Below, one piece after another: positions 27,853-36,996 of a stretch of 64,000 nt of DNA. Made by a program: the position numbers and the translations under genes. The notes under the pieces were generated by a model. The model worked only from the letters and a program-made list of their open reading frames with translations. It was not told the DNA's origin and ran no database searches. Position 1 is the first letter of the stretch. Each line of letters starts with the position of its first letter. Origin of the DNA: Idiomarina aquatica (GTDB lineage Bacteria > Pseudomonadota > Gammaproteobacteria > Enterobacterales > Alteromonadaceae); the NCBI RefSeq assembly GCF_003987185.1, contig NZ_PIPS01000001.1, forward strand, positions 1,178,001 through 1,242,000, given 5' to 3'.

Positions 27853-30313
27853 TATTATCGGTCTTACCGGTTTCCACCAGCAGTTGTTGTACCGACTGAC
27901 GAATGGTTTGTAACACCGGTGGATCGATAAGTTCATCAATAGCGTCACTCAGCTCACCAATGGCTGGAGCCGCTATTTGCTGACCGTCATCATTCACCTG
28001 TAATAGTTCCTGCGCCTTGAGGCTGGCGATGAAGGTGGTCATCACCTTCTTATCGTAAAACTCCGGTGCGTTAATGCCGTGAATGGCGCTTAGCCGCTCG
28101 GCCAGAGTAATCGAATGGCGTTCCAGTTCAGCCCGCTGAATCGGTTGTGCCTGCTGCAACAATTCCAACACAATACTGTAGCGTTGCAGCGTTTCGCTGG
28201 CACTGCGCGCCAGCAATTGCAGTTGCATCCACTGTGCCGATTCGCGCGACGCCATATGCCAGGTTTCGCCGTTTTGTGTAACGAGATCCTGACGCTGAAG
28301 TTCTTCGATAACAGCAGCAACCCAGAGCGGCACATCGTCAATTTCATGGGATAAAAACAGTTCTTTTTGCAGCATCGGATAAATTTGCTGCACGCGCTCT
28401 GCCAACTGCGCCGTCGTCTGCTGCTTTTTGGCCACCATAATCGTCGCAACGATACCGGGAATGATCATTAAATGCAGAATATTATTACGATAATAGGTCA
28501 TCGCTATCGCATTAACGTCCTGTAGCGAGATAACCTGCCCCATAGTATCGTCTTGAACGCTAAACTTACCGGTCCGCTGTGCCTGTTGCCATAACGCTTC
28601 CGCACTGTCCGAGGGCACGTTAACTTCGCTGGTATAAGGCACTTCACGTAATACACCCTGATAAACTGACAATTGTTGCAGTAGCTCTTCCTTCGTCAAG
28701 GCATGATGCTCAGAACTCAAAATCGCCAGCGCTGTCAGGTTGACACTGTTGGCGGCTGCAGCGTCATTGATTCCACGCATAACAGTCTCTGCCAGGCGGT
28801 TCACGGTCGGCGTGAGCCAGTTCGGACGCTCAGGTTCTTCCGCGCCACGGGTTATCGATGCCTGCCAATCGGTCACCTCCTCATCCAAAAAGTTTTTCAG
28901 GTCAATTGGCTTGCCAAAGGTGACGTAACCCTGGCCGAAGTTGCGCAGTTTACGCAACGAACCAAGTACCTGCCACATGGATTCCTTTTCTTTGCTTTTT
29001 CCTTTCAGCTCTTTCAGGTACGTGGCAACTTCCATAATGTGCTCGTAACCGAGGTAAACAGGAACCAACGAAATGGGGCGTTGCTGGCCACGTAACATAC
29101 CCTGCACCGTCATCGCTAACATACCGGTTTTTGGCGGCAGCAGGCGGCCGGTACGTGAGCGCCCACCTTCGCTGAAATACTCAACCGGATAGCCTTTTTG
29201 AAACAGCCAACATAGGTATTCACGGAAGACCGCGGAATACAATTTATTGCCGCGGAAGCTGCGCCGGATGAAGAACGCACCACCACGGCGGAATATGCCA
29301 CCCACCGGGAAGAAATTCAGGTTAACACCGGCCGCGATGTGAGGTGGCACCAGGCCTTCTTTATAAATCACATAGCTCAGTAATAAGTAGTCCATATGGC
29401 TACGATGGCAAGGCACGTAAATAACTTCGTGCCCCTGCTGCGCCAGCTTACGAATTCGGTCACCGCCGCGCACATCAATACCGTTATAAATTCGGCTCCA
29501 CATCCAGGTCATGAATCGATCCAGCACCCGCACCAGAGTTGAGCTGTAATTTGCCGCGATCTCATTGATGTAGCTGAGCGCCTTTTTGCGCGCTTCCTGC
29601 TCAGACACTTTATTGCTGCGCTGCTCATCGGCAATGGCTTTTTTTAATGCCGGCGAATGGATCAGCTCCTGCATCAATTGGTTGCGGTCACTGAGCTTAG
29701 GTCCGGCCACCGCGTGTCGCATACGAACAAAATGAACCCGCGCCACGCGCGCCAATTTATGCGCTATCTTAAAATCACTGCCACTTTGCCGCGCCATGGT
29801 GCCGAGGCTGACACTGCGTGAGAAGCGGCACAACACCTGCCGGCCGGAAAACAGTACCAACCAGAACTTGCGCAGATGTCCCGGATTGTCCAGATCACCG
29901 GTCATCGCCGAACCTGCTCGTGCCTCCTGACCCGGTTTGCGTCCCCAGAAGATACCGACCGGCAATAGCTGAATGTCCAGCTCTGGATCGGCTTGGTGAG
30001 CTTCGAGCAGTTCCTGAAACTGTCCTATCGCTCGTTGAGAAGAATCAGAATGGGTTTCTTCCAGATACATCACCCGCGCAAATGACTTACCGTTAATGGT
30101 TAGTGGCTGCTGCGGATCCGGTAGCGACTTACTGGCTGCGGCCCGTTGCAAAATGGAAAAATCAGCGCGTGAGGTTGAGCGCATCACATAAACGATGGGC
30201 TTATCCTTTACGCTCGCGTCACCAGCCTCTGCCTCATCGGCGATCGCAATAAAACGCGTTAGCCAGCGTAAAGGGTGTTTTATAACTGCATAAATCCAAC
30301 TCTGATTAGCCAT
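27845..30313 (-). CDS. plsB: Glycerol-3-phosphate acyltransferase
   Basis: The 822-residue protein matches PlsB (E. coli 807), with the acyltransferase motif HRSHMDY, then GGIFRRGGAFFIRRSF, YFSEGGRSRTGRLLPPKTGM and VPVYLGYEHIME. It makes 1-acyl-glycerol-3-phosphate at the inner membrane, the first step in phospholipid synthesis. The ATG at 30313 gives the family N-terminus (MANQSWIYAV); the frame stays open 41 codons further up. That longer start would run through a LexA box and is rejected. plsB diverges from lexA, as ubiA-plsB do near lexA in E. coli, but dgkA is absent. Confidence 0.95.
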   Translation of the reverse strand: MANQSWIYAVIKHPLRWLTRFIAIADEAEAGDASVKDKPIVYVMRSTSRADFSILQRAAASKSLPDPQQPLTINGKSFARVMYLEETHSDSSQRAIGQFQELLEAHQADPELDIQLLPVGIFWGRKPGQEARAGSAMTGDLDNPGHLRKFWLVLFSGRQVLCRFSRSVSLGTMARQSGSDFKIAHKLARVARVHFVRMRHAVAGPKLSDRNQLMQELIHSPALKKAIADEQRSNKVSEQEARKKALSYINEIAANYSSTLVRVLDRFMTWMWSRIYNGIDVRGGDRIRKLAQQGHEVIYVPCHRSHMDYLLLSYVIYKEGLVPPHIAAGVNLNFFPVGGIFRRGGAFFIRRSFRGNKLYSAVFREYLCWLFQKGYPVEYFSEGGRSRTGRLLPPKTGMLAMTVQGMLRGQQRPISLVPVYLGYEHIMEVATYLKELKGKSKEKESMWQVLGSLRKLRNFGQGYVTFGKPIDLKNFLDEEVTDWQASITRGAEEPERPNWLTPTVNRLAETVMRGINDAAAANSVNLTALAILSSEHHALTKEELLQQLSVYQGVLREVPYTSEVNVPSDSAEALWQQAQRTGKFSVQDDTMGQVISLQDVNAIAMTYYRNNILHLMIIPGIVATIMVAKKQQTTAQLAERVQQIYPMLQKELFLSHEIDDVPLWVAAVIEELQRQDLVTQNGETWHMASRESAQWMQLQLLARSASETLQRYSIVLELLQQAQPIQRAELERHSITLAERLSAIHGINAPEFYDKKVMTTFIASLKAQELLQVNDDGQQIAAPAIGELSDAIDELIDPPVLQTIRQSVQQLLVETGKTDNTK

Positions 30314-30422
30314 TCGATTCCCGAGCGTAAAGCGTTTAAAACAGTAGTGAACGGTAGAGTATACAGGATCTTGGGCAACGACAAAAAACACACAAAGAAA
30401 AATTCTTGCCAAATAAAAATAC

Positions 30423-30438
30423 CTGTATATACTCACAG
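30423..30438. promoter_or_regulatory. LexA binding site (SOS box 1)
   Basis: CTGTATATACTCACAG fits the SOS consensus CTG-N10-CAG and equals the first LexA box of E. coli lexA. It lies 29 bases before the lexA start. Confidence 0.95.
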
Positions 30439-30442
30439 TATA

Positions 30443-30458
30443 CTGTACGAATAAACAG
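30443..30458. promoter_or_regulatory. LexA binding site (SOS box 2)
   Basis: CTGTACGAATAAACAG is a second CTG-N10-CAG box, starting 20 bases after the first and ending 9 bases before the lexA start. The paired layout repeats that of E. coli lexA and shows autoregulation of the lexA-sulA operon. Confidence 0.92.
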
Positions 30459-30466
30459 GTACTCTT

Positions 30467-31084
30467 ATGCGACCATTAACACCACGACAATCCGAGATCC
30501 TTGAATTAATTAAGGACAATTTGCAGGCGACTGGCATGCCCCCTACGCGCGCCGAAATCGCAGCGAAATTAGGATTTCGCTCAGCTAATGCCGCAGAGGA
30601 GCACCTCAAGGCGCTGGCTCGTAAGGGCGTCATTGAAATACTGCCAGGCATGTCACGCGGTATTCGTTTGGTGGCCGACGATTTTGAAATTGAAGAGGGT
30701 CTGCCGCTCATCGGGCAAGTGGCAGCCGGTTCGCCGATTCTCGCGCAAGAGCATATCGAAGGCCACTTTAAGGTCGATGAAAATATGTTCTATCCCGCTG
30801 CCAACTTTCTGTTGAAAGTGAACGGCATGAGTATGCGTAATATTGGCATTCTGGACGGCGACTTGTTAGCGGTTCACAAAACCGAACAAGCACGAAACGG
30901 GCAGGTGGTTGTCGCCCGTGTCGAGGATGAAGTTACGGTTAAACGATTTGAGCAAAAAGGTCGAAAAGTGCTACTTCATCCAGAAAATGAGGAATTCTCG
31001 ACCATTATTGTCGATTTATCCTCTCAAGTTTTTGCCATCGAGGGCTTAGCTGTCGGTGTTATTCGTAATGGAGCATCACTATGA
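30467..31084 (+). CDS. lexA: SOS repressor LexA
   Basis: The 205-residue protein has the N-terminal winged helix ([19 protein letters not shown]), a self-cleavage site Ala87-Gly88 in QVAAGSP, and the catalytic pair Ser122 ([10 protein letters not shown]) and Lys159 (EVTVKRFE). RecA filaments trigger autocleavage, which opens the SOS regulon. Two LexA boxes sit upstream. The stop overlaps the next gene start as ATGA. Confidence 0.98.
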   Translation: MRPLTPRQSEILELIKDNLQATGMPPTRAEIAAKLGFRSANAAEEHLKALARKGVIEILPGMSRGIRLVADDFEIEEGLPLIGQVAAGSPILAQEHIEGHFKVDENMFYPAANFLLKVNGMSMRNIGILDGDLLAVHKTEQARNGQVVVARVEDEVTVKRFEQKGRKVLLHPENEEFSTIIVDLSSQVFAIEGLAVGVIRNGASL

Positions 31085-31533
31085 AGTTTCAGCATACAAC
31101 CAAAATACATCACCCCGGCCTGTGGCAAAGTGCCGGTCAAACAGCCTCCCAACAGGCGGCGGTTTCATCGGTCATCGCATCCGAAGCTACCTTTAATCCG
31201 ACTAACGACCAGCACGCGGAAGTTGTTGCTGCCTGTGTAAACGGCGAGTCTGAGAAATGGATAACCATCGTGGGCGGCAGCCGTGAATTTATTGCAGAAC
31301 TGCTCGCGGCCGGCATTCCAAAACAGCGCATTCGCTGGTTGCGCACAGGCGATCACACACAGCGTGAATGGGCGCTTGAGCAAGCCACGCTTGCAGGCAC
31401 CAGCGCGGTGATTGTTGGCTGGTTGGACGGACTGGAGCAACGCTTTTGTCAACGTATTAAAATGGCCTGCCGCCTTAGTCAGACAAAAAGCTTCCTGTTT
31501 GAAGAAGATACATTATTCCCTCACCTTCACTGA
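31081..31533 (+). CDS. sulA: SulA-like cell division inhibitor
   Basis: The 150-residue protein resembles SulA in its core: [20 protein letters not shown] aligns with the WQLWLTPQQ region and [15 protein letters not shown] with YSVVIGWL of the E. coli protein; the ends are divergent. SulA binds FtsZ and halts division during the SOS response. The ATGA overlap with lexA and shared SOS boxes give the lexA-sulA operon seen in pseudomonads. Sequence similarity is modest, so the name rests partly on context. Confidence 0.8.
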   Translation: MKFQHTTKIHHPGLWQSAGQTASQQAAVSSVIASEATFNPTNDQHAEVVAACVNGESEKWITIVGGSREFIAELLAAGIPKQRIRWLRTGDHTQREWALEQATLAGTSAVIVGWLDGLEQRFCQRIKMACRLSQTKSFLFEEDTLFPHLH

Positions 31534-31572
31534 GCCCCATCTCAGTATCCCCACCATTGGATAATGTATCTA

Positions 31573-31598
31573 GGCTACCCTCGGGTAGCCTTTTTTTT
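31573..31598 (+). terminator. Rho-independent terminator of lexA-sulA
   Basis: GGCTACC (31573-31579) pairs with GGTAGCC (31584-31590) around a CTCG loop and is followed by eight T. It ends the SOS operon 40 bases after the sulA stop. Confidence 0.95.
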
Positions 31599-31843
31599 AC
31601 AATTTTGATTATTTTTCAAGCAATCGGTAAGATTGATCTGGATCTTTGTGTGTAAATTCGTTAATAAATGATACTACCCAACTATATAAATTAATATAAC
31701 AACGAAACTACAACAAAGAGTTGGTAGAGAAAGTGATTTCTGGGGAGAAGCTGTTCCTTTTTCTGCTTACCTCTTTGTTCTTCATCGCCCGCACGTGTTT
31801 TTACAAAAAGCCGTGCTAGAAGAAGAATAAGAGGAGAAGTCAC
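31599..31843 (+). promoter_or_regulatory. Upstream region of the cox operon
   Basis: This AT-rich 245-base stretch must hold the promoter of the oxidase operon. No single promoter stands out. A hairpin GCACG/CGTGC with inner TTTTT/AAAAA pairs lies at 31791-31816, 28 bases before the coxB start. The ribosome site GAGGAG is at 31831-31836. Confidence 0.4.
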
Positions 31844-32971
31844 GTGAAAATGAAGCCGCTGTTGGCACTACTGGCTTTGTTTGGGTTTTCTGCGCAAGCC
31901 CAAAATCGCCTCAATCTGACGGAAGGTGTCACCGACGTCAGTAACCGTGTCTATGACCTCCACATGACCATTTTTTATATATGTTGTGTCATTGGAGTTA
32001 TTGTCTTCGGCCTGATGTTCATTTCTATGATTCGTCACCGCAAGTCAAAAGGACGAGAGCCTGCCAAGTTCCACGAAAGTGTGAAGGTCGAAATTGCCTG
32101 GACCATCATCCCCTTCCTTATTTTGGTCGGCATGGCAATACCGGCGACATCTACCCTGATCGCGATGGAAGATACCAGCGACGCCGATGTCACTGTACAA
32201 ATTACCGGCTCGCAATGGAAATGGCATTACAAGTACTTCGAACATGAAGTTGAGTTTTTCAGCCGCCTCGCGACGCAACAGGAACAAATTCAAAATAAAT
32301 TTGAGAAAAGCGAAAACTACCTGCTTGAGGTGGATAATCCGCTGGTCATCCCTACCGGTAAGAAAGTTCGCTTTCTGGTCACGTCTGACGACGTGATTCA
32401 CAGTTGGTGGGTGCCGGATTTTGCGGTCAAAAAGGACGCCAACCCCGGTTTTATTAACGAAGCCTGGACGCGTGTCGAGGAGCCCGGAATCTATCGCGGT
32501 CAATGTGCTGAGCTTTGTGGTAAAGATCATGGCTTTATGCCTGTTGTTGTCATCGCCAAAGAGCCCGCTGAGTATCAGAAATGGGTTGAAGAAACCGAAG
32601 CCGAACAAATTGCCGCACGCGAGCGTGAGCAAGAGTTACTGGACATGGAAATGTCAATGGATGAGCTGATGGCCATGGGTGAAAAAATCTACAACAGTAC
32701 CTGTGCAGCCTGTCACCAGGCAAATGGCCAGGGTATTCCAGGCACTTTCCCGGCACTCGCCGGCTCCGGCGTTTCAGTCGATCCGGAAGCTCGCGATCAA
32801 CACATTGATATCGTTGTCAACGGTGTCCAGGGTACTGCCATGCAGGCGTTTGGCCAGCAGTTGAGCATGCAGGAACTGGCAGCGGTTATTACCTATGAGC
32901 GTAACGCTTGGGGTAACGACACCGGCGACACCGTGCAAGCGGCAGATATCAACGCAGTAATGAACCAATAA
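31844..32971 (+). CDS. coxB: Cytochrome c oxidase subunit II with fused cytochrome c (caa3 type)
   Basis: The 375-residue protein has a signal peptide (cut near FSAQA-QNR), two membrane helices (about 38-60 and 80-105), a CuA domain with ligands in DVIHSWWVPDF and GQCAELCGKDHGFM, and a C-terminal cytochrome c domain with heme motif CAACH at about residues 287-291 and a methionine in TAMQAFG. It receives electrons from cytochrome c and passes them to subunit I. GTG at 31844 is preferred to the ATG two codons on because GAGGAG is then seven bases away. First gene of the oxidase operon. Confidence 0.96.
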   Translation: MKMKPLLALLALFGFSAQAQNRLNLTEGVTDVSNRVYDLHMTIFYICCVIGVIVFGLMFISMIRHRKSKGREPAKFHESVKVEIAWTIIPFLILVGMAIPATSTLIAMEDTSDADVTVQITGSQWKWHYKYFEHEVEFFSRLATQQEQIQNKFEKSENYLLEVDNPLVIPTGKKVRFLVTSDDVIHSWWVPDFAVKKDANPGFINEAWTRVEEPGIYRGQCAELCGKDHGFMPVVVIAKEPAEYQKWVEETEAEQIAAREREQELLDMEMSMDELMAMGEKIYNSTCAACHQANGQGIPGTFPALAGSGVSVDPEARDQHIDIVVNGVQGTAMQAFGQQLSMQELAAVITYERNAWGNDTGDTVQAADINAVMNQ

Positions 32972-32981
32972 GGAGACGGTG

Positions 32982-34568
32982 ATGAGTACAGTTGTGGACG
33001 ATATCCATCACGAAGAACACCACGATCACAAGCCGTCGGGCATTACTCGTTGGCTGTTCACCACTAACCACAAAGACATCGGTTCGTTGTATCTGTGGTT
33101 TAGTTTAATCATGTTTTTCATTGGCGGCGCGATGGCCATGGTCATCCGTGCAGAGCTGTTCCAGCCTGGTTTGCAATTGGTTGAACCCAATTTCTTTAAC
33201 CAGATGACCACCGTGCATGGCCTGATCATGGTCTTTGGCGCGGTCATGCCGGCCTTCACTGGACTGGCAAACTGGATGATTCCAATGATGATTGGTGCGC
33301 CGGATATGGCGCTGCCGCGAATGAACAACTGGAGTTTCTGGATCCTGCCATTTGGCTTTGCGATTCTGCTGTCTTCGTTGTTCCTGGAAGGCGGTGGTCC
33401 TAACTTTGGCTGGACATTCTACGCACCGTTATCAACCACCTACAGCAACGATTCAACAGCGCTGTTTGTGTTTTCCATGCACATTTTGGGTATTTCATCC
33501 ATCATGGGCGCAATTAACGTTATCGTTACCATCATGAACATGCGCGCGCCCGGCATGAACTACATGAAAATGCCGTTGTTCGTCTGGACCTGGCTGATTA
33601 CCGCCTTCCTGCTGATCGCAGTGATGCCGGTGCTGGCCGGGGCAGTCACCATGGTGTTAACGGATAAATACTTTGGTACCAGCTTCTTTGATGCGGCAGG
33701 AGGCGGTGATCCGGTCATGTTCCAGCATATTTTCTGGTTCTTCGGTCACCCTGAAGTGTACATCATGATTTTGCCGTCTTTTGGTATCATTTCGGCCATC
33801 ATCCCTGCCTTTACCCGTAAACGACTATTCGGTTATGCGTCGATGGTTTATGCCACCGCATCCATTGCCATTCTGTCGTTCCTGGTTTGGGCACACCACA
33901 TGTTTACCACCGGTATGCCGGTGTTCGCCGAGCTCTTCTTCATGTACTGCACCATGCTGATCGCCGTGCCGACCGGGGTTAAAGTGTTTAACTGGGTGGC
34001 GACCATGTGGCGCGGAGCAATGACCTTCGAAACACCGATGTTATTTGCGCTGGCGTTTGTCATTCTGTTTACCATCGGTGGTTTCTCGGGTCTGATGCTG
34101 GCCATTACGCCAGTTGACTTTCAGTACCATGACACCTACTTCGTGGTGGCCCATTTCCATTATGTGCTGGTTACCGGAGCCGTCTTCTCGATCATGGCGG
34201 CGGCCTACTACTGGTTACCGAAGTGGACCGGCCATATGTACGATGAAACCCTCGCCAAACTGCACTTCTGGACCTCGCTGATCTCGGTTAATGTGCTGTT
34301 CTTCCCAATGCACTTTGCCGGCCTGGCGGGCATGCCTCGGCGGATTCCGGACTACTCGGTGCAGTTTGCCGATGTTAACCAAATCACCAGTATTGGCGGC
34401 TTTGCCTTTGGTTTATCGCAACTGATCTTCCTGTGGTTGGCGATCAAATGTGTTCGTGGTGGCGAGAAGGCGGCGGCTAAGCCCTGGGAAGGTGCTGAAG
34501 GGCTTGAATGGACGGTGCCTTCACCAGCGCCTTACCACACGTTCGAAAAGCCACCTAAAGTGGAGTAA
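32982..34568 (+). CDS. coxA: Cytochrome c oxidase subunit I
   Basis: The 528-residue protein has twelve membrane helices and the heme-copper oxidase ligands: low-spin heme His in TTVHGLIMVFG, CuB His in WFFGHPEVYIM (with the cross-linked Tyr of A-type enzymes), the HH pair in WAHHMFTTG, and the heme ligands in VAHFHYVLVTG. It reduces O2 to water and pumps protons. The GHPEVY motif puts it in the A family. AAGGAG precedes the ATG at 32982; a GTG one codon upstream is less likely. Confidence 0.98.
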   Translation: MSTVVDDIHHEEHHDHKPSGITRWLFTTNHKDIGSLYLWFSLIMFFIGGAMAMVIRAELFQPGLQLVEPNFFNQMTTVHGLIMVFGAVMPAFTGLANWMIPMMIGAPDMALPRMNNWSFWILPFGFAILLSSLFLEGGGPNFGWTFYAPLSTTYSNDSTALFVFSMHILGISSIMGAINVIVTIMNMRAPGMNYMKMPLFVWTWLITAFLLIAVMPVLAGAVTMVLTDKYFGTSFFDAAGGGDPVMFQHIFWFFGHPEVYIMILPSFGIISAIIPAFTRKRLFGYASMVYATASIAILSFLVWAHHMFTTGMPVFAELFFMYCTMLIAVPTGVKVFNWVATMWRGAMTFETPMLFALAFVILFTIGGFSGLMLAITPVDFQYHDTYFVVAHFHYVLVTGAVFSIMAAAYYWLPKWTGHMYDETLAKLHFWTSLISVNVLFFPMHFAGLAGMPRRIPDYSVQFADVNQITSIGGFAFGLSQLIFLWLAIKCVRGGEKAAAKPWEGAEGLEWTVPSPAPYHTFEKPPKVE

Positions 34569-34573
34569 CAGCC

Positions 34574-35149
34574 ATGTCTGACTCGCAACAACGTGCAAAC
34601 AACGCGACCATCGTTAAACGGCTGCTACTGACCGTTGCCGGGATGTTCGCTTTCGGTTTCGCACTGGTCCCTCTGTATGACGTGTTTTGCGAGGTAACCG
34701 GCTTTAACGGACGTACAAAGAACGAAGCGGTCGCGGCTGTCCACCAAGAGGTGGACACGTCGCGAACCGTGACCGTGCAGTTCATTACTCGCAACGCGAA
34801 AGGCATTCCCTGGAAATTTGAACCCTCGGTGAAGCAAGTCAAAGTACACCCCGGTGAAGTCCGTGTGGTTAACTTTTTGGCGGGCAACCCTACCGGTGGA
34901 GACATGGTGGCTCAGGCGATTCCATCGGTAGCCCCGGCGGAGGCATCGTTGTACCTCAATAAAGTGGAATGTTTCTGTTTTAATCAACAGCCGCTTGCAG
35001 CCGGTGACGACACCGAAATGCCAATGCAATTTTATCTCGACCCGGAAATTCCGGCTCACATCACTACATTAACACTGTCATACACGCTGTATGATATGAC
35101 AGCCGATGCGACGGCTGAGACATTAGCTCAGCTACAATCATCAGAATAA
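34574..35149 (+). CDS. ctaG: Cytochrome c oxidase assembly protein CtaG (Cox11)
   Basis: The 191-residue protein has one N-terminal membrane helix (about 18-38) and a periplasmic immunoglobulin-like domain with the copper-binding motif VECFCFNQQPL. It delivers copper to the CuB site of subunit I. It lies five bases after coxA and twelve before coxC, as in many proteobacterial aa3/caa3 operons. Confidence 0.96.
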   Translation: MSDSQQRANNATIVKRLLLTVAGMFAFGFALVPLYDVFCEVTGFNGRTKNEAVAAVHQEVDTSRTVTVQFITRNAKGIPWKFEPSVKQVKVHPGEVRVVNFLAGNPTGGDMVAQAIPSVAPAEASLYLNKVECFCFNQQPLAAGDDTEMPMQFYLDPEIPAHITTLTLSYTLYDMTADATAETLAQLQSSE

Positions 35150-35161
35150 GGAAACGTCGTT

Positions 35162-36037
35162 ATGGCAGAGAATCAAAGTTATTATGTTCCTGCTTCCAGC
35201 CCCTGGCCCATTATTGGCGCCATCGGCTTAGGGCTTATCGCCTGGGGTGCAGGAAACACCGTTATAGACATGACCAATGAACAAGATGGTTATGGTAGCA
35301 CCGTGCTTATCGCGGGCATTATCGTTATGGCCGTAATGCTGTTTGGCTGGTTCCGGGATCAAATCAATGAATCCATGCAGGGCCTGTACAACGAGCAGCT
35401 TGGTAATTCTTATAAACAAGGCATGAGTTGGTTTATCTTTTCCGAAGTCATGTTCTTTGCGGCGTTTTTTGGCGCCTTATTCTATGCCCGGGTAATCGCT
35501 GTACCATGGCTTGATGGCGCCAGCAATAATGCCATGACCGCCGAGGTATTATGGCCGCAGTTTGTTGCTCAGTGGCCATTGACGAAAACCCCCGGAGGTA
35601 CTGAAACCGAAGCGATGGGTTGGTACGGTCTACCGTTGATTAACACCGTCATTCTGGTGGTTAGCTCGGTCACCTGCCACTTGGCGCACGTTGGCCTGGA
35701 AAAAGACAACCGTAAGCAACTGACCGCCTGGCTGGCCATCACCATCATCCTTGGTTGCATCTTCCTGTACTTCCAGGGAGCCGAGTACATTCACGCGTAC
35801 GAGCAGCTTGGTTTAACCTTGCAGTCCGGTATTTACGGTAACACCTTCTACCTGCTGACGGGCTTCCACGGCATGCACGTAACACTTGGCACACTGATGT
35901 TGATCATCATGTTCCTGCGTGTGCTAAAAGGTCATTTTACACCCGACAATCACTTTGCCTTTCAGGCGACCAGTTGGTACTGGCATTTCGTCGATGTGGT
36001 GTGGATTTGTTTGTTTGTTGTGGTTTATGTGATTTAA
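35162..36037 (+). CDS. coxC: Cytochrome c oxidase subunit III
   Basis: The 291-residue protein has seven membrane helices and subunit III motifs: SWFIFSEVMFFAAFFGALFYAR, FYLLTGFHGMHVTLG and TSWYWHFVDVVWICLFVVVY. It stabilises subunit I and keeps its proton uptake active. It ends the core-subunit set of the operon. Confidence 0.97.
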   Translation: MAENQSYYVPASSPWPIIGAIGLGLIAWGAGNTVIDMTNEQDGYGSTVLIAGIIVMAVMLFGWFRDQINESMQGLYNEQLGNSYKQGMSWFIFSEVMFFAAFFGALFYARVIAVPWLDGASNNAMTAEVLWPQFVAQWPLTKTPGGTETEAMGWYGLPLINTVILVVSSVTCHLAHVGLEKDNRKQLTAWLAITIILGCIFLYFQGAEYIHAYEQLGLTLQSGIYGNTFYLLTGFHGMHVTLGTLMLIIMFLRVLKGHFTPDNHFAFQATSWYWHFVDVVWICLFVVVYVI

Positions 36038-36057
36038 CCGTAAACAACTCGCGCCTC

Positions 36058-36273
36058 TTAATAGGGGCGCGGGTTAAGCGGTAATAGCCCGCTGTAAGCA
36101 GCGATGATTAAGACCAAGAGAACCAAGGCTGCAATTCCTACCCGTTTACCCAGGTAATGCGTCATCGGTGGTTTGTTGGGGTCGTTTCGAAGCATGACAA
36201 ACAGTGCCCGAAACAGGTTAAACACCATATAGAGCAGTAGCGCAACGATAATGAGCTTAAAAATTGCTAACAT
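36058..36273 (-). CDS. Twin-TM protein of the DUF2909 type
   Basis: The 71-residue protein consists of two membrane helices (LAIFKLIIVALLLYMVFNLF and GIAALVLLVLIIAAYSGLL) joined by a short basic loop (LRNDPNKPPMTHYLGKR). It matches the small DUF2909 proteins found in cox operons, usually on the opposite strand as here. AGGAA lies before the ATG at 36273. Its 5' end overlaps the start of the surf1 gene by 23 bases. A role in oxidase assembly is inferred from position only. Confidence 0.8.
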   Translation of the reverse strand: MLAIFKLIIVALLLYMVFNLFRALFVMLRNDPNKPPMTHYLGKRVGIAALVLLVLIIAAYSGLLPLNPRPY

Positions 36274-36994
36274 AAAAATTCCTGTAATTGCCGGAACTCT
36301 TACTGTGCTAGCTGTGGCAGTAATGGTCAAGTTAGGATTTTGGCAGCTCGAACGTGCCGCCGAGAAAGCAGCCCTGTTTAACGACTATCAAGCGTATGCC
36401 GAGCACAGTGAGTCTCGACCGGCTGCCAACCTCAATTTACTGGAGCGACAGCCAGAACGGTTTGAAGCCGTTACGGTCAGCGGCGAATTCGACCCACAAC
36501 GCTACTTTCTTATCGACAACCAACTGCACCAAGGGACACCCGGTTATCATGTGGTTGGCTTGCTGAACATCGCTAATCAGGAGCAGCAGGTGGCGGTAAA
36601 CCTTGGCTGGATAGAGGCACCTACATTGCGTTCCGAACTACCCGATATTCGTCTGCCTTCCGGAACCGTGTCATTCACGGCATTAACACAATATCCGCAG
36701 GAAAACGTGTTTATTAATGATGTTCAGGAACAACCTCTGGGTATTTGGCCACAGCGTATACCGGAATTTGTGCCGTCAGCTGTTGCTGACAACTTTCAGC
36801 TCGACATCGCGCCCTTTCTATTGCTGCTGAGTAAGAACGCCTCATTTGGCTATCTTCGCGACTGGAAACCCAATGTGATGCCACCTGAAAAGCATCAGGC
36901 CTATGCATTGCAATGGTTCAGTTTAGCGGTTGCAGCGTTGGTGATTTTTACAATTGCTGTTATAAGAATAAATAAACAAAAACAAGAGGAGTAA
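36251..36994 (+). CDS. SURF1 family cytochrome oxidase biogenesis protein
   Basis: The 247-residue protein has the SURF1 layout: N-terminal helix followed by LGFWQLERAAEK, a periplasmic domain with VTVSGEFDPQRYFLIDNQ and GYHVVGLL, and a C-terminal helix preceded by HQAYALQWFSLAVAALVIF. SURF1 proteins help insert heme A into subunit I. The ATG at 36251 has no clear ribosome site and lies inside the opposite DUF2909 reading frame. Confidence 0.92.
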   Translation: MSLKIANIKIPVIAGTLTVLAVAVMVKLGFWQLERAAEKAALFNDYQAYAEHSESRPAANLNLLERQPERFEAVTVSGEFDPQRYFLIDNQLHQGTPGYHVVGLLNIANQEQQVAVNLGWIEAPTLRSELPDIRLPSGTVSFTALTQYPQENVFINDVQEQPLGIWPQRIPEFVPSAVADNFQLDIAPFLLLLSKNASFGYLRDWKPNVMPPEKHQAYALQWFSLAVAALVIFTIAVIRINKQKQEE

Positions 36995-36996
36995 TC

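Noticed and set aside
30313-30436. Longer plsB start 41 codons upstream
   Set aside because: The extension is not like PlsB, passes into a LexA box, and the ATG at 30313 gives the family start.
32045-32632. Open frame of 195 codons on minus, inside coxB
   Set aside because: Antisense to a certain gene, with no recognisable motif.
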